Shown: positions 48,132 to 60,460 of the stretch, one piece after another
Layout: each line of letters begins with the position of its first letter
Position numbering within the stretch: the first letter of the stretch is position 1
Assembly: GCA_003988855.1 (NCBI GenBank)
Contig: QYAI01000036.1
Span: forward strand, 62,001 to 126,000
Source: Arachnopeziza araneosa
Lineage: Eukaryota; Ascomycota; Leotiomycetes; Helotiales; Arachnopezizaceae
Reading direction: 5' to 3'
DNA length: 64,000 nucleotides
Notes under the pieces: generated by a model
The model's database searches: none
What the model was told of the DNA's origin: nothing
The model's input: the letters and a program-made list of their open reading frames with translations, nothing else
Translations under genes and position numbers: made by a program

Positions 48132-49170
48132 ATGTCTGTCTACGAGGCTACGCCTCAGGTACAGCTGACGCTAATGTCGCAGTTGGCCGAGGCGAGTTTC
48201 ATTTGTGTAATTTCTTCGTGAGAGTTGCCCTGACTTGATGTAGGCTGTAGATAACAACGACGATTGGACCGGTGTGACGGATGCTGCGTCTCGTAGGAAG
48301 AGACAGAATAGACTTAATGTAAGAGCTTACCGTAAGTAGTATACAGTTTAAATTTTGTCATTCTCTGAGGAGAGAATTCACGTTGAGATTGAACTCATTT
48401 GACAGGGAAAACTCACATTGTAGGTAGGACGCCGCAAACTCCTGGAATCCAAAACTCGCCCTGAATCTGTCCTCACAAACCAAGCGAGTCCCATAAAACC
48501 CGAACTTGTGATACCGTGCTGGATCGAGGACCAACAACGGATCTCTAGCCTCCCCGCATCAGTTGCTAAGACTCTTCCTAGCTCCCAGCGCCCATTGATA
48601 CCGTATAATCCCCAGGATACCACGACAAAATCTCCACCAGCAATTAAAATTGTCCTTCCTCTCTCCTCAGATCACCTCATCACCCTCCTCCAATACAACG
48701 TGCTACGCGCTTGCATCACCAACCGCATGTTACTCTCCGGTGGCTACCCCCCACACCCCACAGACGAATGCACCACCGCCGCCCTCTCCGTCCTCCCCTT
48801 CCCCAACTTCCCCTCATCTCTCCCACCCTCCCTACACCCGACCCACTTGCAGCAGACCGTTGCCCACGAAGCATGGATCGACATCATGCCGCATCCCGTC
48901 ACGCGAGATAACCTCATTCTCGCGATCGGCACGTTTGATGAGGATGCGCTCTGGGCGGATACCATCGGCGGCCTGTTTGAGGGTTTCCCTGCAGATGAGA
49001 TCGAGAGGAGAGGTGTGATCATCTGGGCGGATCCGTGGGATGTAGGTGCTTGGGAGGTTAGTAAGGGGTTTTATGAGCGCTGGGGATGGATCTGGAAGGG
49101 CTGTGAAGAGGAGATGCTAGGTGCGACGAATAGGTGGAGGAGGATGAGGGGTGAGGAGCCGTTGGGTTGA
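48132..49170 (+). CDS. bZIP-type transcription factor with DUF3425
   Basis: Three exons: 48132..48158, 48244..48331 and 48428..49170; 285 residues. The first exon is only nine codons (MSVYEATPQ). The second ends inside the basic region and the third completes it: SRRKRQNRLNVRAYRRRK, residues 25-42, the fungal bZIP signature with the invariant Asn and Arg. The usual leucine heptads do not follow (LLESKTRPESVLTN), which is common in this fungal group. The C-terminal part matches DUF3425: LITLLQYNVLRACITNRMLL, then PHPVTRDNLILAIGTFD, then IIWADPWDVGAWEVSKGFYE and WGWIWKGCEEEMLGATNRWR. The acceptor at 48427 (GTAGGTAG) was chosen over the nearer ACAG and GTAG because only it gives the basic region. 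The target genes are unknown; such factors often control stress or secondary metabolism. Confidence 0.88.
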
Positions 49171-49717
49171 GAGGTTGAGGATGGGGATTCGTGATGAAGG
49201 GTCTTGCAATTTTTATATCAATGCAGATGATTTCTGGAGAGAAGAGGGAAGTGGTTAGTTCACAATCTTTCTCTTTCCTACACTTCCAGCATAACCTGAA
49301 TGATCGTATTGCCGAGCATAATTAGGGCAGATCGTTCGACTTCAGACCTTTACGCGAAGATTCTGAAGAAGAAAATAGTAAGATCAAGCTATTGATACAA
49401 GTGAGATGAATGTATGTCGAGGACATTAGCTAGAGACATAGGAGCGAGACAACAAATTGCAGTGACGATATTACAAACTTAACACTCAGATGCTGGATGA
49501 TGAAGCTATCATATAAGAACGAGGAGCATCTACTTCTGGCTCCTCAGCCCCGAATGATTCATGATGACAGGCTCAAGGAAAACCACGGAATCATCACAAG
49601 AGCGGCTGAGAAACGGTTGCACCTGTAACGTCCGGAGTTATCAGTCATGGCCTCCAACTTCTCACATCCACGCTCGATTGGACACAGCCTCCTGCAGCTC
49701 TCTCGCTTAAGTCCCAA

Positions 49718-49955
49718 TCAAAACCGCTGCTGAACGGCTTTCTCGCTGTGGGTGCTGAGAATTTTTGAATGCTAGGCTCTGCACTGTCTTGCATAAGATT
49801 CGATTCCATTCGCTTAATACGCGTGTTATTTACAAGGCTTTGGCCTCCACTCTCCTGCAGAGCATTCCTAGCCAACCACGCCCTCTCGGTAAGCTCTTAA
49901 TCACAGCCACTGCTAAAAGCCTTTCTCGCCGTGGTGCCTTAAGAATTTTTACACT
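49718..49955. repeat. Diverged direct repeat, about 55-base unit, two copies
   Basis: The first copy begins at 49718 (TCAAAACCGCTGCTGAACGG, then CTTTCTCGCTGTGG) and the second at 49901 (TCACAGCCACTGCTAAAAGC, then CTTTCTCGCCGTGG). Both end in GAATTTTT. Similarity by eye is about three quarters over 50 bases, with a spacing of about 183 bases. Confidence 0.7.
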
Positions 49956-50461
49956 CAAAGATGGACCATCATCACTTTACAAGAGCTCACGGCCTCCAAT
50001 CTTGAAACTAAAAGCGCCACATCCGCGACGCTCTCCACAATCCATCTCGGGTTGAGGCTCAAGAAGTCAGTCATTCACGTGAGATATTTGTTGCTGTGAA
50101 TGGCTTCTCAAGGTATTGTTCACGGATCATCTCTAGCATGAAAGGCGATCGACCCTCTTTTCAGTTATCACACATGAATGAGAGCCTTTTCCAGTGAACA
50201 AGTTTCTTGTCACCTGACATTCCCCTATGGACTTGCATTGGAGAGATGAAGGCTGTAATGGATCTTGAACCACTTGAGAGTTTGAGAAGATGTAGTAACC
50301 ACAACCTGGTTGCTGGTTCTGTGGCGGAGTTTTGAACGGAAAAGGGCTGGAATCCCCGGCCAATCAGGATGCAGTACTTCACCCAACAGTCATGGTGAGT
50401 TTGTGAAATTTTGACTCATCCGAGTGCGGAGGGGCGGCCTTTTTTTTTGGGAATAGTTTTA

Positions 50462-50880
50462 GCCTCCAAAAAGCTGCAGAATCGATCCTTCACGTCGTCA
50501 AACCAATAGCCGCCCTCCTTCACTGCCATTTCTTCCATTCTTCCGCCGTTTTCGCAGTTGAACCTTGGTTACGAAGCCAATCAAATGAGGCGAGAGACAG
50601 GCAATGAGCTTGCCTATTCTTCAAATTCTGAGCCCGAGCCTATAAGTCCGCGACTAGGCGAGTCGACAGTTGGCCTCCAAAAAGTCGCAGTAGTCTCAAT
50701 CCTTCAGATCATTAAAACCAATGGCCGCTGTCTTAGACTATCAATTTTTCTCAGCCCCCCTTTCGCAATTCAGCCTCGGCTATGGAGCCAATGAAATTGA
50801 CAGCCATCCAGCCGTGAAACTCCAACACCAAAACACCGCCCAAGAGATGTAGAGCCTCATAAGCCGACCATGACCTTAAC
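50462..50880. repeat. Diverged tandem repeat, about 211-base unit, two copies
   Basis: Unit starts GCCTCCAAAAAG at 50462 and at 50673. Shared landmarks in the same order are a GCAG, then CAATCCTTCA or GATCCTTCAC, AAACCAATRGCCGC, TTTCGCARTT and a GAAGCCAAT or GGAGCCAAT. The rest has diverged. This looks like an old tandem duplication of a non-coding element. Confidence 0.65.
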
Positions 50881-51797
50881 CCGAAAGAACCTTGCAGTTC
50901 TTTCAGCTTTGCATGTCCGCGTGCCTGCATCAATGCACAGCCTTGACCGAGTAGGAGAAAACGACAGCTGAGAGCCCACCAGCCGTCCAATCGGGGAGGT
51001 GAAAATGCAGAGTTAGGCGAGGTGAGGTTTATAATTTCTGGACTCGCAACTGGCACTATTTTAAACTATCGAGTTCCCCCGGCCCCCACGCTCCCATTTG
51101 ACGAGATGGGAGGAGAGAAAATATGCCTGCCAAGCCTTCGCACTCCCTAGCCTCACGTGTTCAGTGAAGGACTCCCATCAGGCATCCAATCGGACATTTT
51201 GAACAGAGAAGAAGAAATACGAATCATCTTTGGCTTTGAGCACTATCTGCATGAGTTTGACTTGGATTTTAAGCCTCTAAGAGGATCATTCACTCATTCT
51301 GCCTCTCTTTTTAAGGTCAAATATCTCAATTATGACGCCATCAGGTTGCAAACGTTCTTGGCTACAAAATGTCCTGAATAGATCCTCTTGATGGCGAACA
51401 TCGGATTCTTTCCTATCAGCCGAGGATCCCTAGTCTTACAGGGTGCCACTTTAAATCAGTGTCTGCTCTTTTCAGAATTCAAGCACTTGGACGTCGAAAC
51501 CGGCCTCACTTGTGATTGATCGCCAAATCCTAGATTCTACTTGGACACTCCTTCGCTTATTCATTGTGTCATGGTTCTCAAAACTTGCTGCAATGAAGGT
51601 GTGCATCTTTACGCTCAGCCTTCTCAGCTGCCTGAATCTGATGTTATGCAGGAAAGAAAAAGGTCTATATAATATGAAGTACAGTTAGTTTTCAAGTAGG
51701 AAATTTCAGATCCAACCTACCTGTCTGACAAAAGTTAGATTATTTTGACTATACTCTTCCTAAACACAACCAGAGAGAGAAATTCACGCTCGCCAAG

Positions 51798-54192
51798 ATG
51801 ATATGCGAAGATTGCGATAGGATCACTGCTCAAGAGAGCCGGCTCTTCATTGCCCATGATCAATCAGCCCCTGTTTCGATCGCTCATGACAACGATGCAG
51901 ACATTATTGAATCTCCTTCCAAGTCCACCAGCTGCATGATATTGAAACCAAATTATTCTGAGCTGAAAGCTTCGGCAAAAGAAGGATGTTCCTGCTGCGC
52001 CTTTTTCCTCAAGCACATCGAGGCTGATCATGGATTATATTACGATTACTCGACACGGTACCCCCCAAGTATTCAAGGATACAATGAGATTTGCCTCGCA
52101 AGAGTCCATCTATTTAATAGGGAGATGAAAGCCTACGTTCGTACCGAGGAGGGCGACAGCATTGAGATATTTGAGAGAGGAAGCGAGGAGGCTGCTTGTG
52201 TGTTTAACATCTGTACAAAAGGTAAACAATCCTTATTGAATTTTGACTTTGTTCTTATCTATAGGAATTTCTTACCCCTGGGACAAAGGAATCACACGCA
52301 GACTTGTGGCTCGCCATTCTGGCGATGATGAGTCTATCAATTACATACGTGAGAAGCTCCAATATTGCGAGGAGCATCATCCGAAATGTTGCGACGAAAG
52401 ACCCGAGCTGCCTGTTCGCCTCCTAGATGTTGATATTCCGGGGCATCCTAATACCATACAACTGTTCAACTCAAAGGGACTCAGCCACGCAAGGAAACCC
52501 CAAGGAAAATCTGGTTACGTCGCTCTATCTCACTGCTGGGGAATCAAATACCAAAGGCCATTGGAGACAACAGACGAAAATATAAAGTTGCACGAGACAG
52601 GAATTCAGTTCTCTGACCTGCCGCAATCTTTCAAGGATGCCGTACTTGTGACTCGTAAATTGGGCTTTCAATACCTCTGGATCGACTCGTTGTGTATCAT
52701 TCAGCATAACAAATCTGATTGGGATAAGCAGTGTACCCTTATGGGTTATGTATATTCAAATGCAGCTCTAACCATAGCGGCTTCTTGTGCATTCCACAGT
52801 CGCCACGGGTTTTTAAAGCAGAGGGTACAGAGTTATGGAATGGGCATCGCTCCGAAAATTGCCAGTGCGAGTGCGAGTGGGAGTGAGAACGAGAGCGACA
52901 GTGAGAATGAGAGTGAAAATGAGGGTGATTGTGAGAATGTGGGTACTAGTATGAGCGATGCACCCACTGTCAATAACATATACGAGCTCCCTTCTCCAAG
53001 GAATTGGGAGCTTGGGCGCACTGTGTTTCTTGAGGTTCGGAAGGAGGAACCAGACAACAAAGAGTCTTACGTGACGATGCGACATCAAAGCTCTCCACTG
53101 CAATCAAGAGGGTGGGCGCTGCAGGAAGAGCTGCTCAGTCGCCGTATTGTTTGTTTCAATAGTCACCAGTTGATGTGGCAGTGCAAAAGTGGAAGTTATT
53201 GGGAAGGATGGCTGCCTGATCGTTGCCAGATAAGATCTCGGTCCGACATTACAATTTCTCAGCTCGAAGAACTCTATCCCCAGTGTTCATGGTATTCGTA
53301 TCTTGACAGGGACACACAGAGAGCTTCCGAATGGCAGCCGATCAACCACTGGGATGGTTGGTACCTCACCCTGGAGAAATTCATGAAGCGCGAGATATCA
53401 CGGCCAAAGGACGTCTTCCCAGCATTCTCAGGTCTCGCAACAGACTTTCAAAACAATTTCGCAGATGAATACTTGGCAGGGATCTGGAAATCCGACTTTG
53501 CGAGAGGGTTATCATGGCATGTCCCCTGGGCCTATGGTTATGAGATCCAGGATCCACCAGAACCTACCTTTGAGGTTGCTCCTTCCTGGAGCTGGGCATC
53601 ACAAAGAGGAAATCAAATGTGGAGTATATCGCGACCATGCATCAAAAAAGACATGGCTGCTGAAGACGCCGACGACAGGAATTTGGGAGTCGAGGATCCG
53701 CTACCTGGAGCCCTGGCCCCGCGGCTATTGGAGGAAGAAATCATTCCTGTACATCTCAACACGATGGGCCAGATTAAATCAGCGAAGCTTTCCTTGGAAG
53801 CGTCATGTAGAAGCATTCGTATTTCTTGGGGACCTTACTTTGAGACGAAACACGAACACAGCGGTGCATATCTACAGACAAAGATAAGTCTTGAACTGAA
53901 GGATCTAGTTCCTTCATACTACAATCAACATATTACGCTGGCTGTCGACTATTGGCCATGGCTGAAAGAGCGGCTTGCAGAGACTCACTATACATTGGAA
54001 CTCAAATGCCTCCTTTTGTTTCGGAATGAGGGGGAGCGTTACAAATATTTGCATTGCTTGCTCTTGGAGAGAGTTGATGATAATCAGGCTAGCTCGGAGT
54101 ATAGGCGACGTGGGGTGGTTCATATTAGAGTCTATGATAATGACTCTGTGTTTTTAGAAAATTGGAAGAGGGAAAAGTTGATCTTGATATGA
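51798..54192 (+). CDS. HET-domain protein (heterokaryon incompatibility type)
   Basis: Two exons, 51798..52221 and 52265..54192, with a GT-AG intron at 52222..52264; 783 residues. The N-terminus starts MICEDCDRITAQES and includes a Cys cluster (KEGCSCCAFFLKHIEA), common in fungal HET proteins. The HET domain begins at YVALSHCWG (about 226-234), then QSFKDAVLVTRKLGFQYLWI, DSLCIIQ and the WDKQCTLMGYVYSNA block, ending about residue 385 with the RGWALQEELLSRRIVCF segment after an insertion. That insertion (about residues 341-366) is an Asp/Glu/Ser/Asn repeat, SASASGSENESDSENESENE, encoded by hexanucleotide repeats at 52864..52938. The C-terminal half is Trp-rich with PSWSWASQRG, typical of the family. 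HET proteins act in fungal non-self recognition and cell death. No NACHT or repeat domain is fused. The gene lies alone in a repeat-rich stretch. Confidence 0.93.
52864..52938. repeat. Hexanucleotide repeat coding an acidic insertion in the HET protein
   Basis: Imperfect units of GAGAGT/GAGAAT/GCGAGT type in frame with the gene. They encode alternating Ser with Glu, Ala, Asn or Asp. Units of six keep the frame, so copy number can change without breaking the gene. Confidence 0.85.
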
Positions 54193-57100
54193 TATTTTAC
54201 TTGAATGTACAATTTTGATCCTAGTAGGTAGCGGTGATACATGGGAGATTGATTTTCTGGTGCATTGAAGTGTAACCGCATCTGTGATTTGGATAGTGAG
54301 ACAGAGTGCTGGCAAACACAGGAGTATAATGCAGTGGCATACCTTCTCCATTTTCGGCCGGAGACCGATTTGGTGCTCCAGTATCTAAGGTGAAGCCTTA
54401 GTCCTAAAAATGAAAATGCAGGCTCGAACAAGATGGCCCAATCAGAGCGTACGAAAAACCCACCCTTGCCGTAGCTGTTGTGGCAGACTCGCTTTTTTCG
54501 TGACCATTACCGTTGCAGGTGGAGCTACCTGTAAAGCAACCAATTGTGTAAAATAGAAGCGAAGCATGTGAGATATTTTACAAACCGAGGGAGGTAGGTA
54601 TATTAGGAGTTGAGGAGAAGAAGGAGAGATAGTCTACGGAGTGGTTCGATGCTGTTCGTACTTTGATTGGAGCTTATCTGCGAAGAACTAGCAGAACAGC
54701 GTCGAGAGAAGTTAGGACCTACAAAAATGATGCTCTTACGCAGCGTAAATGTCCGCAGAACCAAGACGTCAAAATTGTGCAGTGATTCGGTAATCAGAGT
54801 GGCAGAAAAGAGGTGAAAAAGCAGATTAAAGGAGGCAATCTTGCCCAAGAGGGACATGTTCGCTGCTAGGAGATGTGGCTGCATCTTCCAGACATAGGAT
54901 AGGCATCAGTGATAGATCAAGACCTGAATACCATGATCATGAACCCTGTGTGCCGTCGGCCATGTATTCTTCTCCGCAGATAGGCTCCGTTGAAGTGTGT
55001 GAATTACGAAGGCATGGCGCGATGGGAGACGAAGATCTTCGATTTTGCGTCAGAAGTGTTTGTAGATGACAGAGGATGACCTGCGGACTGAGTGAGCTTT
55101 AGAGTGACGAAAATATATTAAGGAATAATGATTCTTGAAGGTATCCCAGAAAGACAGAAGAACTAGCTTTAGCGACGTCAGATTGAATTGCAATAAAGAA
55201 AGAGCGACAGCAACGAAATCTTAACATCTAATATACTAGAAAATCAGAAAAACAACACCATTTGTATTACGAAGTAAATGTTTTTACTTTATTTAGTAAG
55301 AGCATTATTAGAAGCAATTAAGAAAGAAGCTTAAGTAATTGATTTGCTAATGTACAAGAAACGGTCTCCTTCCGATCTGTCCCCAAGTCTAACTGCTGGC
55401 CATACGAATCTCCAGATTTGTAAATTGTACCTAAAAAGATAGACACGTAAGTGTCAGCAAAAACCTTCAAAACACACAGACACTGGCCCTTGGAAACTAA
55501 TCTACATGACTGCAGGAAAACTGAGTAGTGTCCCAAAGCTAACTGTTTGTGCATCCTAGGGCAGGCCGAAGCCTACCCATACACGCGTTGCTCTAAGGAC
55601 GCTGCACCCCAACACAGAGTAGGCAGACACTCCAACCCTCTAAAGCCTGTTCTTATCCATCGACTCTCTACTACAGACTGAAAAGGGCGCCGCGACTACT
55701 CGATTGGGAAGTTGCGGCATAGCTATTCACAACTGACGGGTGACAGTTCAACACAACTTGTGCAAAACGTGGAGAGACAGACGGAGGGAGATGGGCAGAA
55801 GTAGATAACAGAGTTAGAGGGGTGTACATGATAGGATTAAGAGACACAAAATCAAGGGGCAACACGTTAGGAAGGTAAAGTACACAGCACAGATGACTGT
55901 CGATAAACTCGGGTTAGATTTTGGGTACGATATCTATTCCTTAACTTGATATGTGTCGGTTACAAATACGAAAATTGTGGCATTCTGAAGTAGAGAGGTA
56001 CACTTACTGCTAGTATGGGAGTGCAGTTGTGGAAAGTAGCCAGCGCGGAGGACAATCTTCTTGACATTTCAGAGGATGGGACAACTCAGAGAGAAAATAA
56101 CATGTTCAACTGAAAATAGCAGCAACTCATCCAATGGGACTGTCAGAGAACTTGATGGTCAAAATGCTGGTGAAAAAAATCTAGACCTTTGTGGTAGTAA
56201 CGAAAACACTTCTCTTGCACGAGAAGATCCCACAGGAAATGCCTCTTGTTTTGATACAGAATGTCCAGTTCGAGGGTACATGAGCTAGAATTATGATCAA
56301 TAGTGAAACTCACACAGCGTGTTCAGTACTCGATTGGAGAAGCATTGATATGGTAATTCCCCTAGCCTTAGCTTAGCTTCCAATGCAAACCAGCGTGCCG
56401 TGGAGTGGGAGAGTCAGCGATCCAATCAGAGTCCGCGAAAAGCAGCATTCACACTCGCTGGCTGCTGCAATTTCCGACCTCATTTTTCTGGCATCGTGTG
56501 GCATCGATTGGCAGATGCGAGGCTGGCCCCTACTTCAGCCAGGCATAGCCTTATTCAAGGTGGGATCTTCTTGGATTGAGATGCTGGATTTTGGCCACTA
56601 CTTTCGCCGGTACACCTATTTACGATTTGGAAGTAGAAGATAGACATCCAATCTAAATGCTAGAGATCACCATTACTTCTGCTTGGCCGCTGTGATTTCC
56701 GAGCTAGCCCTTATCCAAAACGCCTCCCTGCGCACTCCTTTAACCTTTCCTTCTCAGACATCTTTTTTCAAGCGGGAATGCTATAGACAGCATCCAACCA
56801 CACCCCAAGAAACCCGAATCTATTCTACCTACCTAGCCTCTGCAATTTTCGGCCCTTCAGCCTTGCGTCAGCAGCAGGTGACCCCATCTTTATCTTGGCT
56901 TCCATTCCACTTGGACTTGTTTCACTACCCAATCAGAGCTCGAGAAAAACAGCGTTCGCTCTGGCTGACTTCTGTGATTTTTAACACTCAGCCTTGTGAG
57001 AATCACCAGAGATCATCAAATTAATCAGCTGTTTCGCCTCCACTTTCACTCACACTACTTGAGATTCCAAGATAAGTATCCAATCACGGTGTTGGATTCC

Positions 57101-57561
57101 GAGCATCTGACGTAGCTGGCTTCTGTAATTTCTGACACTTGAGGCTCAAAAATTGTTTAAAAGTCTAGATCTTTGGCCTCCAAACCTGCAAGCCACACTG
57201 CTTTTTGTGGAGAAAGAGGAAGCGAGGCTCAATCAGGAACGAAGAAATGTGGCACTTTGAAGAGAGGCATGTAGTACCTCAAGGTACGCCAAATCGGTAC
57301 AGTAGATCCATTTGATTCAAAACTCATAACACAACTCGACGTAAGAATTTTAGATTCCGCATTTCATTTCCTGCTATCATCTATACACGACGCGTATTTT
57401 GTGCGTAAAGAACGATTTTATATGCCCCAGAATGCATCAGAGTTCAAATGTGAAAGGAGAGTTATGCAATGTAGCCACCAGCGCCCACGCATGCTAAAAT
57501 CAAACAAACAAATGCCTCCATATCATGTCATCATTAAAATAAGACCATTTGAAAAAGTCAT
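54193..57561. other. Gene-poor stretch downstream of the HET gene
   Basis: 3.4 kb with no supported protein gene. The left part (54.2-56.3 kb) has short frames of up to 99 codons without signatures. The right part holds the dispersed repeat family listed separately. No RNA gene or transposon coding sequence is seen. Confidence 0.5.
56420..57147. repeat. Five degenerate copies of a roughly 70-base element
   Basis: Copies lie near 56420..56487, 56647..56715, 56791..56864, 56929..56995 and 57077..57147, all on the plus strand. Each begins with ATCCAATCA or a close variant and ends with a GCTGCTTCTGTGATTTCCGA-like segment followed by a CTCAGCCTT-like end. Spacing is 115-230 bases and irregular. 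Divergence is high. I found no coding potential across the set. Confidence 0.65.
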
Positions 57562-59280
57562 TCAACGAAGTGAGCCCGCTTGATGGCTCATGACTGTCTT
57601 TGTGGGTCGGCCGAATTCATCCACCGCCGGGAATCGAGCCATGAGCTCCAAGTCGTCGAGCGGGATATGGCTCCGGATATATTTCTCTCGACCATCATCC
57701 AGAGGATTGTAGTCCCAGCTGGTGAACTTGCCGACTCTCAACGCGGACCAGACGAGGCGACGAGCACGTTGGGATACTAGAGCGGATTGAGTAATGGCTT
57801 TCATGTCCCATTTGGCTTTGGCTTCGGCCACGAAATCAGCGAGGACCTTGGCCGTCTCAGGGTTAATTGGGCTTTTAGGAGCGACAGCAGCGAGATTGAC
57901 CTTTTCAAAAGGGTCGGTATCGAGATTGTAGAGTTGGTCGGGGTCCGCAGGACAAGTGATGTATTTCCAGGGTCCACGCTTGATCATCATCAGAGGAGCG
58001 ATGGTACCTTCACCACAGTATTCTGCAAATACGGTATCGGAGCCACCAGCTACTTCCATTAGGTGAGGCAGCAATGAGTTTCCATCCATAGGTAGACCTG
58101 GCCAGAGCTGAGTATCAACCAAATCAACAAGAGTAGGAAGAATATCAAGAGTTGAGACGTTGGAGCTGACTCTGTGAGGCTTAAAAGCCTTGGGGTTGTG
58201 GATGAGAAGCGGAACTCGAACTGAAGCCTCAAAGTATGACATCTTGTACCAGAGGCCACGTTCACCCAACATATCACCATGGTCACCACTGAATACGACA
58301 ATTGTGTTTTCACTCAATCCGCAGTCCTTCAGAGTCTCGAGTAACTTGCCAATGCAATCATCAACGTAAGAAACAGCACCATAGTAAGCCCGTCTAGCAC
58401 GTTTAATCTGTTCTGGGGTGAACTCTTGATCCCACAAATCACAAACTTTGAGCAAGCGTTTAGAGTGGGGGTCTTGTTCTTCCTTTGGAATAGTAACCTC
58501 TGGAAGTTCAATCTCTACGCCCTCGTACATGTCCCAATACTTTTTCTCGATAGTATATGGGTCATGAGGGTGTGTGAGTGAGACAGTCATGCAGAATGGG
58601 CGAGCACCTGGACCTTTCCGAACGTGATCGAAGAGGAACTGTTTTGACCTATCGTAGTTAGTTAGTTACTTGTCTCACTATCGACCAATCAGAACTCACC
58701 TATACATGACCTCCTCATCGTAGTCAAGCTGATTGCTGCGAACACATGGGCCCGCCTGCAAGATAGAACTGGCGTTATGATACCACTCCAGTCTGCGATC
58801 GGGTTCCTCCCAATTGACGTTCCATCCGTAATCGCCGGGGTAGATGTCGCTAGTCAATCGCGATTCATAACCATGCAGCTGCTCGCCAATAAAGTGCATC
58901 TTGCCGGCCAGTGTTGTCTCATATCCAGCAGCGCGCAGATAATGGGCGTAGGTCGGGGTACTCGGGTCGATCGAACATGCGTTATCGTATGACCCGATCT
59001 TGGTGGGGAGCTGGCCAGACACCATCGACATTCGGGAGGGAGCGCAGAGCGGCGAGGGGCAGTAAGCAGAGTCGAAGACGACGGCTCCAGCTGCGAGAGC
59101 ATCGAGGTTTGGAGTCTTGATCGGAGACCTGGGGTTGTGAATCTTGAGGAGAGGTGCAGCGAGTTGATCTGCCATGATATAGAGGATGTTAGGCTTAGAA
59201 GCCGTCGCGACTTGTCCCTCTACCATGGTTGGCAGATCTGGTCGAGGCGAAGGAGGAACTGTATTCAAATCCGGAGCCAT
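57562..59280 (-). CDS. Choline-sulfatase-type sulfatase
   Basis: Two exons, 58700..59280 and 57562..58648, with a GT-AG intron at 58649..58699 that contains a triple CTAA repeat at its branch site; 555 residues. The sulfatase fold starts with KPNILYIMADQLAAP (metal-binding Asp38). The catalytic site CPSPLCAPSR puts Cys79 in the CxPSR motif, the residue converted to formylglycine. Downstream are GKMHFIGEQLHGYE, then SLTHPHDPY and VFSGDHGDMLGERGLWYKMS, with the second metal-binding set. The C-terminal part (VRSNQLDYDEEVMYR, FCGEG-like AEYCGEG) and length match choline sulfatase (BetC type), which releases choline and sulfate from choline-O-sulfate, a fungal sulfur and osmolyte store. Substrate specificity is an inference. 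There is no signal peptide, so it is probably cytosolic. It needs an activating enzyme elsewhere in the genome. Confidence 0.9.
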
Positions 59281-60460
59281 TGCGAGTTTCGTGTACCAAA
59301 TTTGGGCTGAGTGTATATTTCTCCAATGGTGCTGTCTTTATCGACGGTGAGGGTCGAATGGCGTGCTTTTCCTAGAAATATACTTCGCAACGGAGAGATC
59401 ATATACTGAAAGAAAGAAAGCAGCAGAGCAAAGAAACATGCAGACTTACGAAGAGAGACAGATACATACCGTGGCTGTGGGGACTCTATAAATGTTGTGA
59501 TTACAGTTTCTGCTGTCGTGATTTTAGGCGCCGCTTTTGTAGTATTCCATTCCGGTTCAGGAGAAGACTCGCGAGTGCCTGGCAGAGCCTGAACATGCGC
59601 CAGGCATGAATTTGATATCAAGAATTCTCCATCAATCGCTTCCTCTCCCTACGGGACGAATGTCTCGAAACTCGGCCACCCATACATATTCCTAGGCCTC
59701 ATGCTTGAGTTCGAAATTTGTAGCATTCTTATTTGTCCTTGATGCGATTCCAAAACTTGGGATAGAGTCAAATTTTTCCGTTTACGGATAAGAGATCCTA
59801 GCACCAGGCACGGTTGCATCGAGAGATCACCAGAATGTCTCGGCCGGCCCGAAATTTGGCTATTGAAGAGAGATAGCATTTGCGCATGTGATGTGTATGC
59901 ATCATGCACAGTCAATGTCTCTGAATCTATCTAGACTGCCACTTTTATTCCCGATCCTATCCTTCATCTTCTGCTCTGGAATTTTTTGTTTACATTCTGT
60001 GCTGTAGTTTTCAGCCTCGCACGTTCATTTTCTCAGCCTTCCTCTTTCTATAACGTGGGTTATCCACTGAATCATGGGGTTCTGATACAAAGAGCCTCAA
60101 AATGCAGGTTCCCTCCAGCGCTAACCTTCTTTATGATGTGCCTCTGCAACTCCTCATTTGTGTGGCGGCTAACGCCATTCGTTGATGGGGTAATTGGCTA
60201 TCTTTTTAGGGGTCTTCTCTCTAGTATGAGACGAGATCTTGGAGCACGCAACCATTAGGAGGCTGATGCAAGGCTGATAAGGGGAAATGTTTCCTTCTTC
60301 AGTTGGGAAAACCTGCTTTCATTTTCTTGATCATCGCTGGTGGGGAGATCTATATGCAGAGGGTTTCCAACAGCTATGTCACGTGATAGTCCTCTCTTTT
60401 GTCTTTTGCTTGTACACATTTACTGTACCTAGGTAAATCTGACGGCCTTGGCTAATAGTC
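59281..60460. other. Intergenic stretch upstream of the sulfatase
   Basis: It holds the sulfatase promoter and probable leader. A 118-codon frame overlaps its start region but has no features. One TCACGTGA lies at 60379..60386. Near 60.0 kb a TTCTGTGCTGTAGTTTTCAG segment weakly recalls the repeat family at 56.4-57.1 kb. Confidence 0.4.

Larger units (their letters stand above)
49171..51797. other. Gene-poor stretch with degenerate repeats
   Basis: No protein gene is supported. Diverged direct repeats are visible between 49.7 and 50.9 kb (listed separately). Short frames up to 101 codons occur on both strands without signatures. One TCACGTGA lies at 50075..50082. The last 150 bases before the HET gene look like its promoter and leader. 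Confidence 0.55.
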
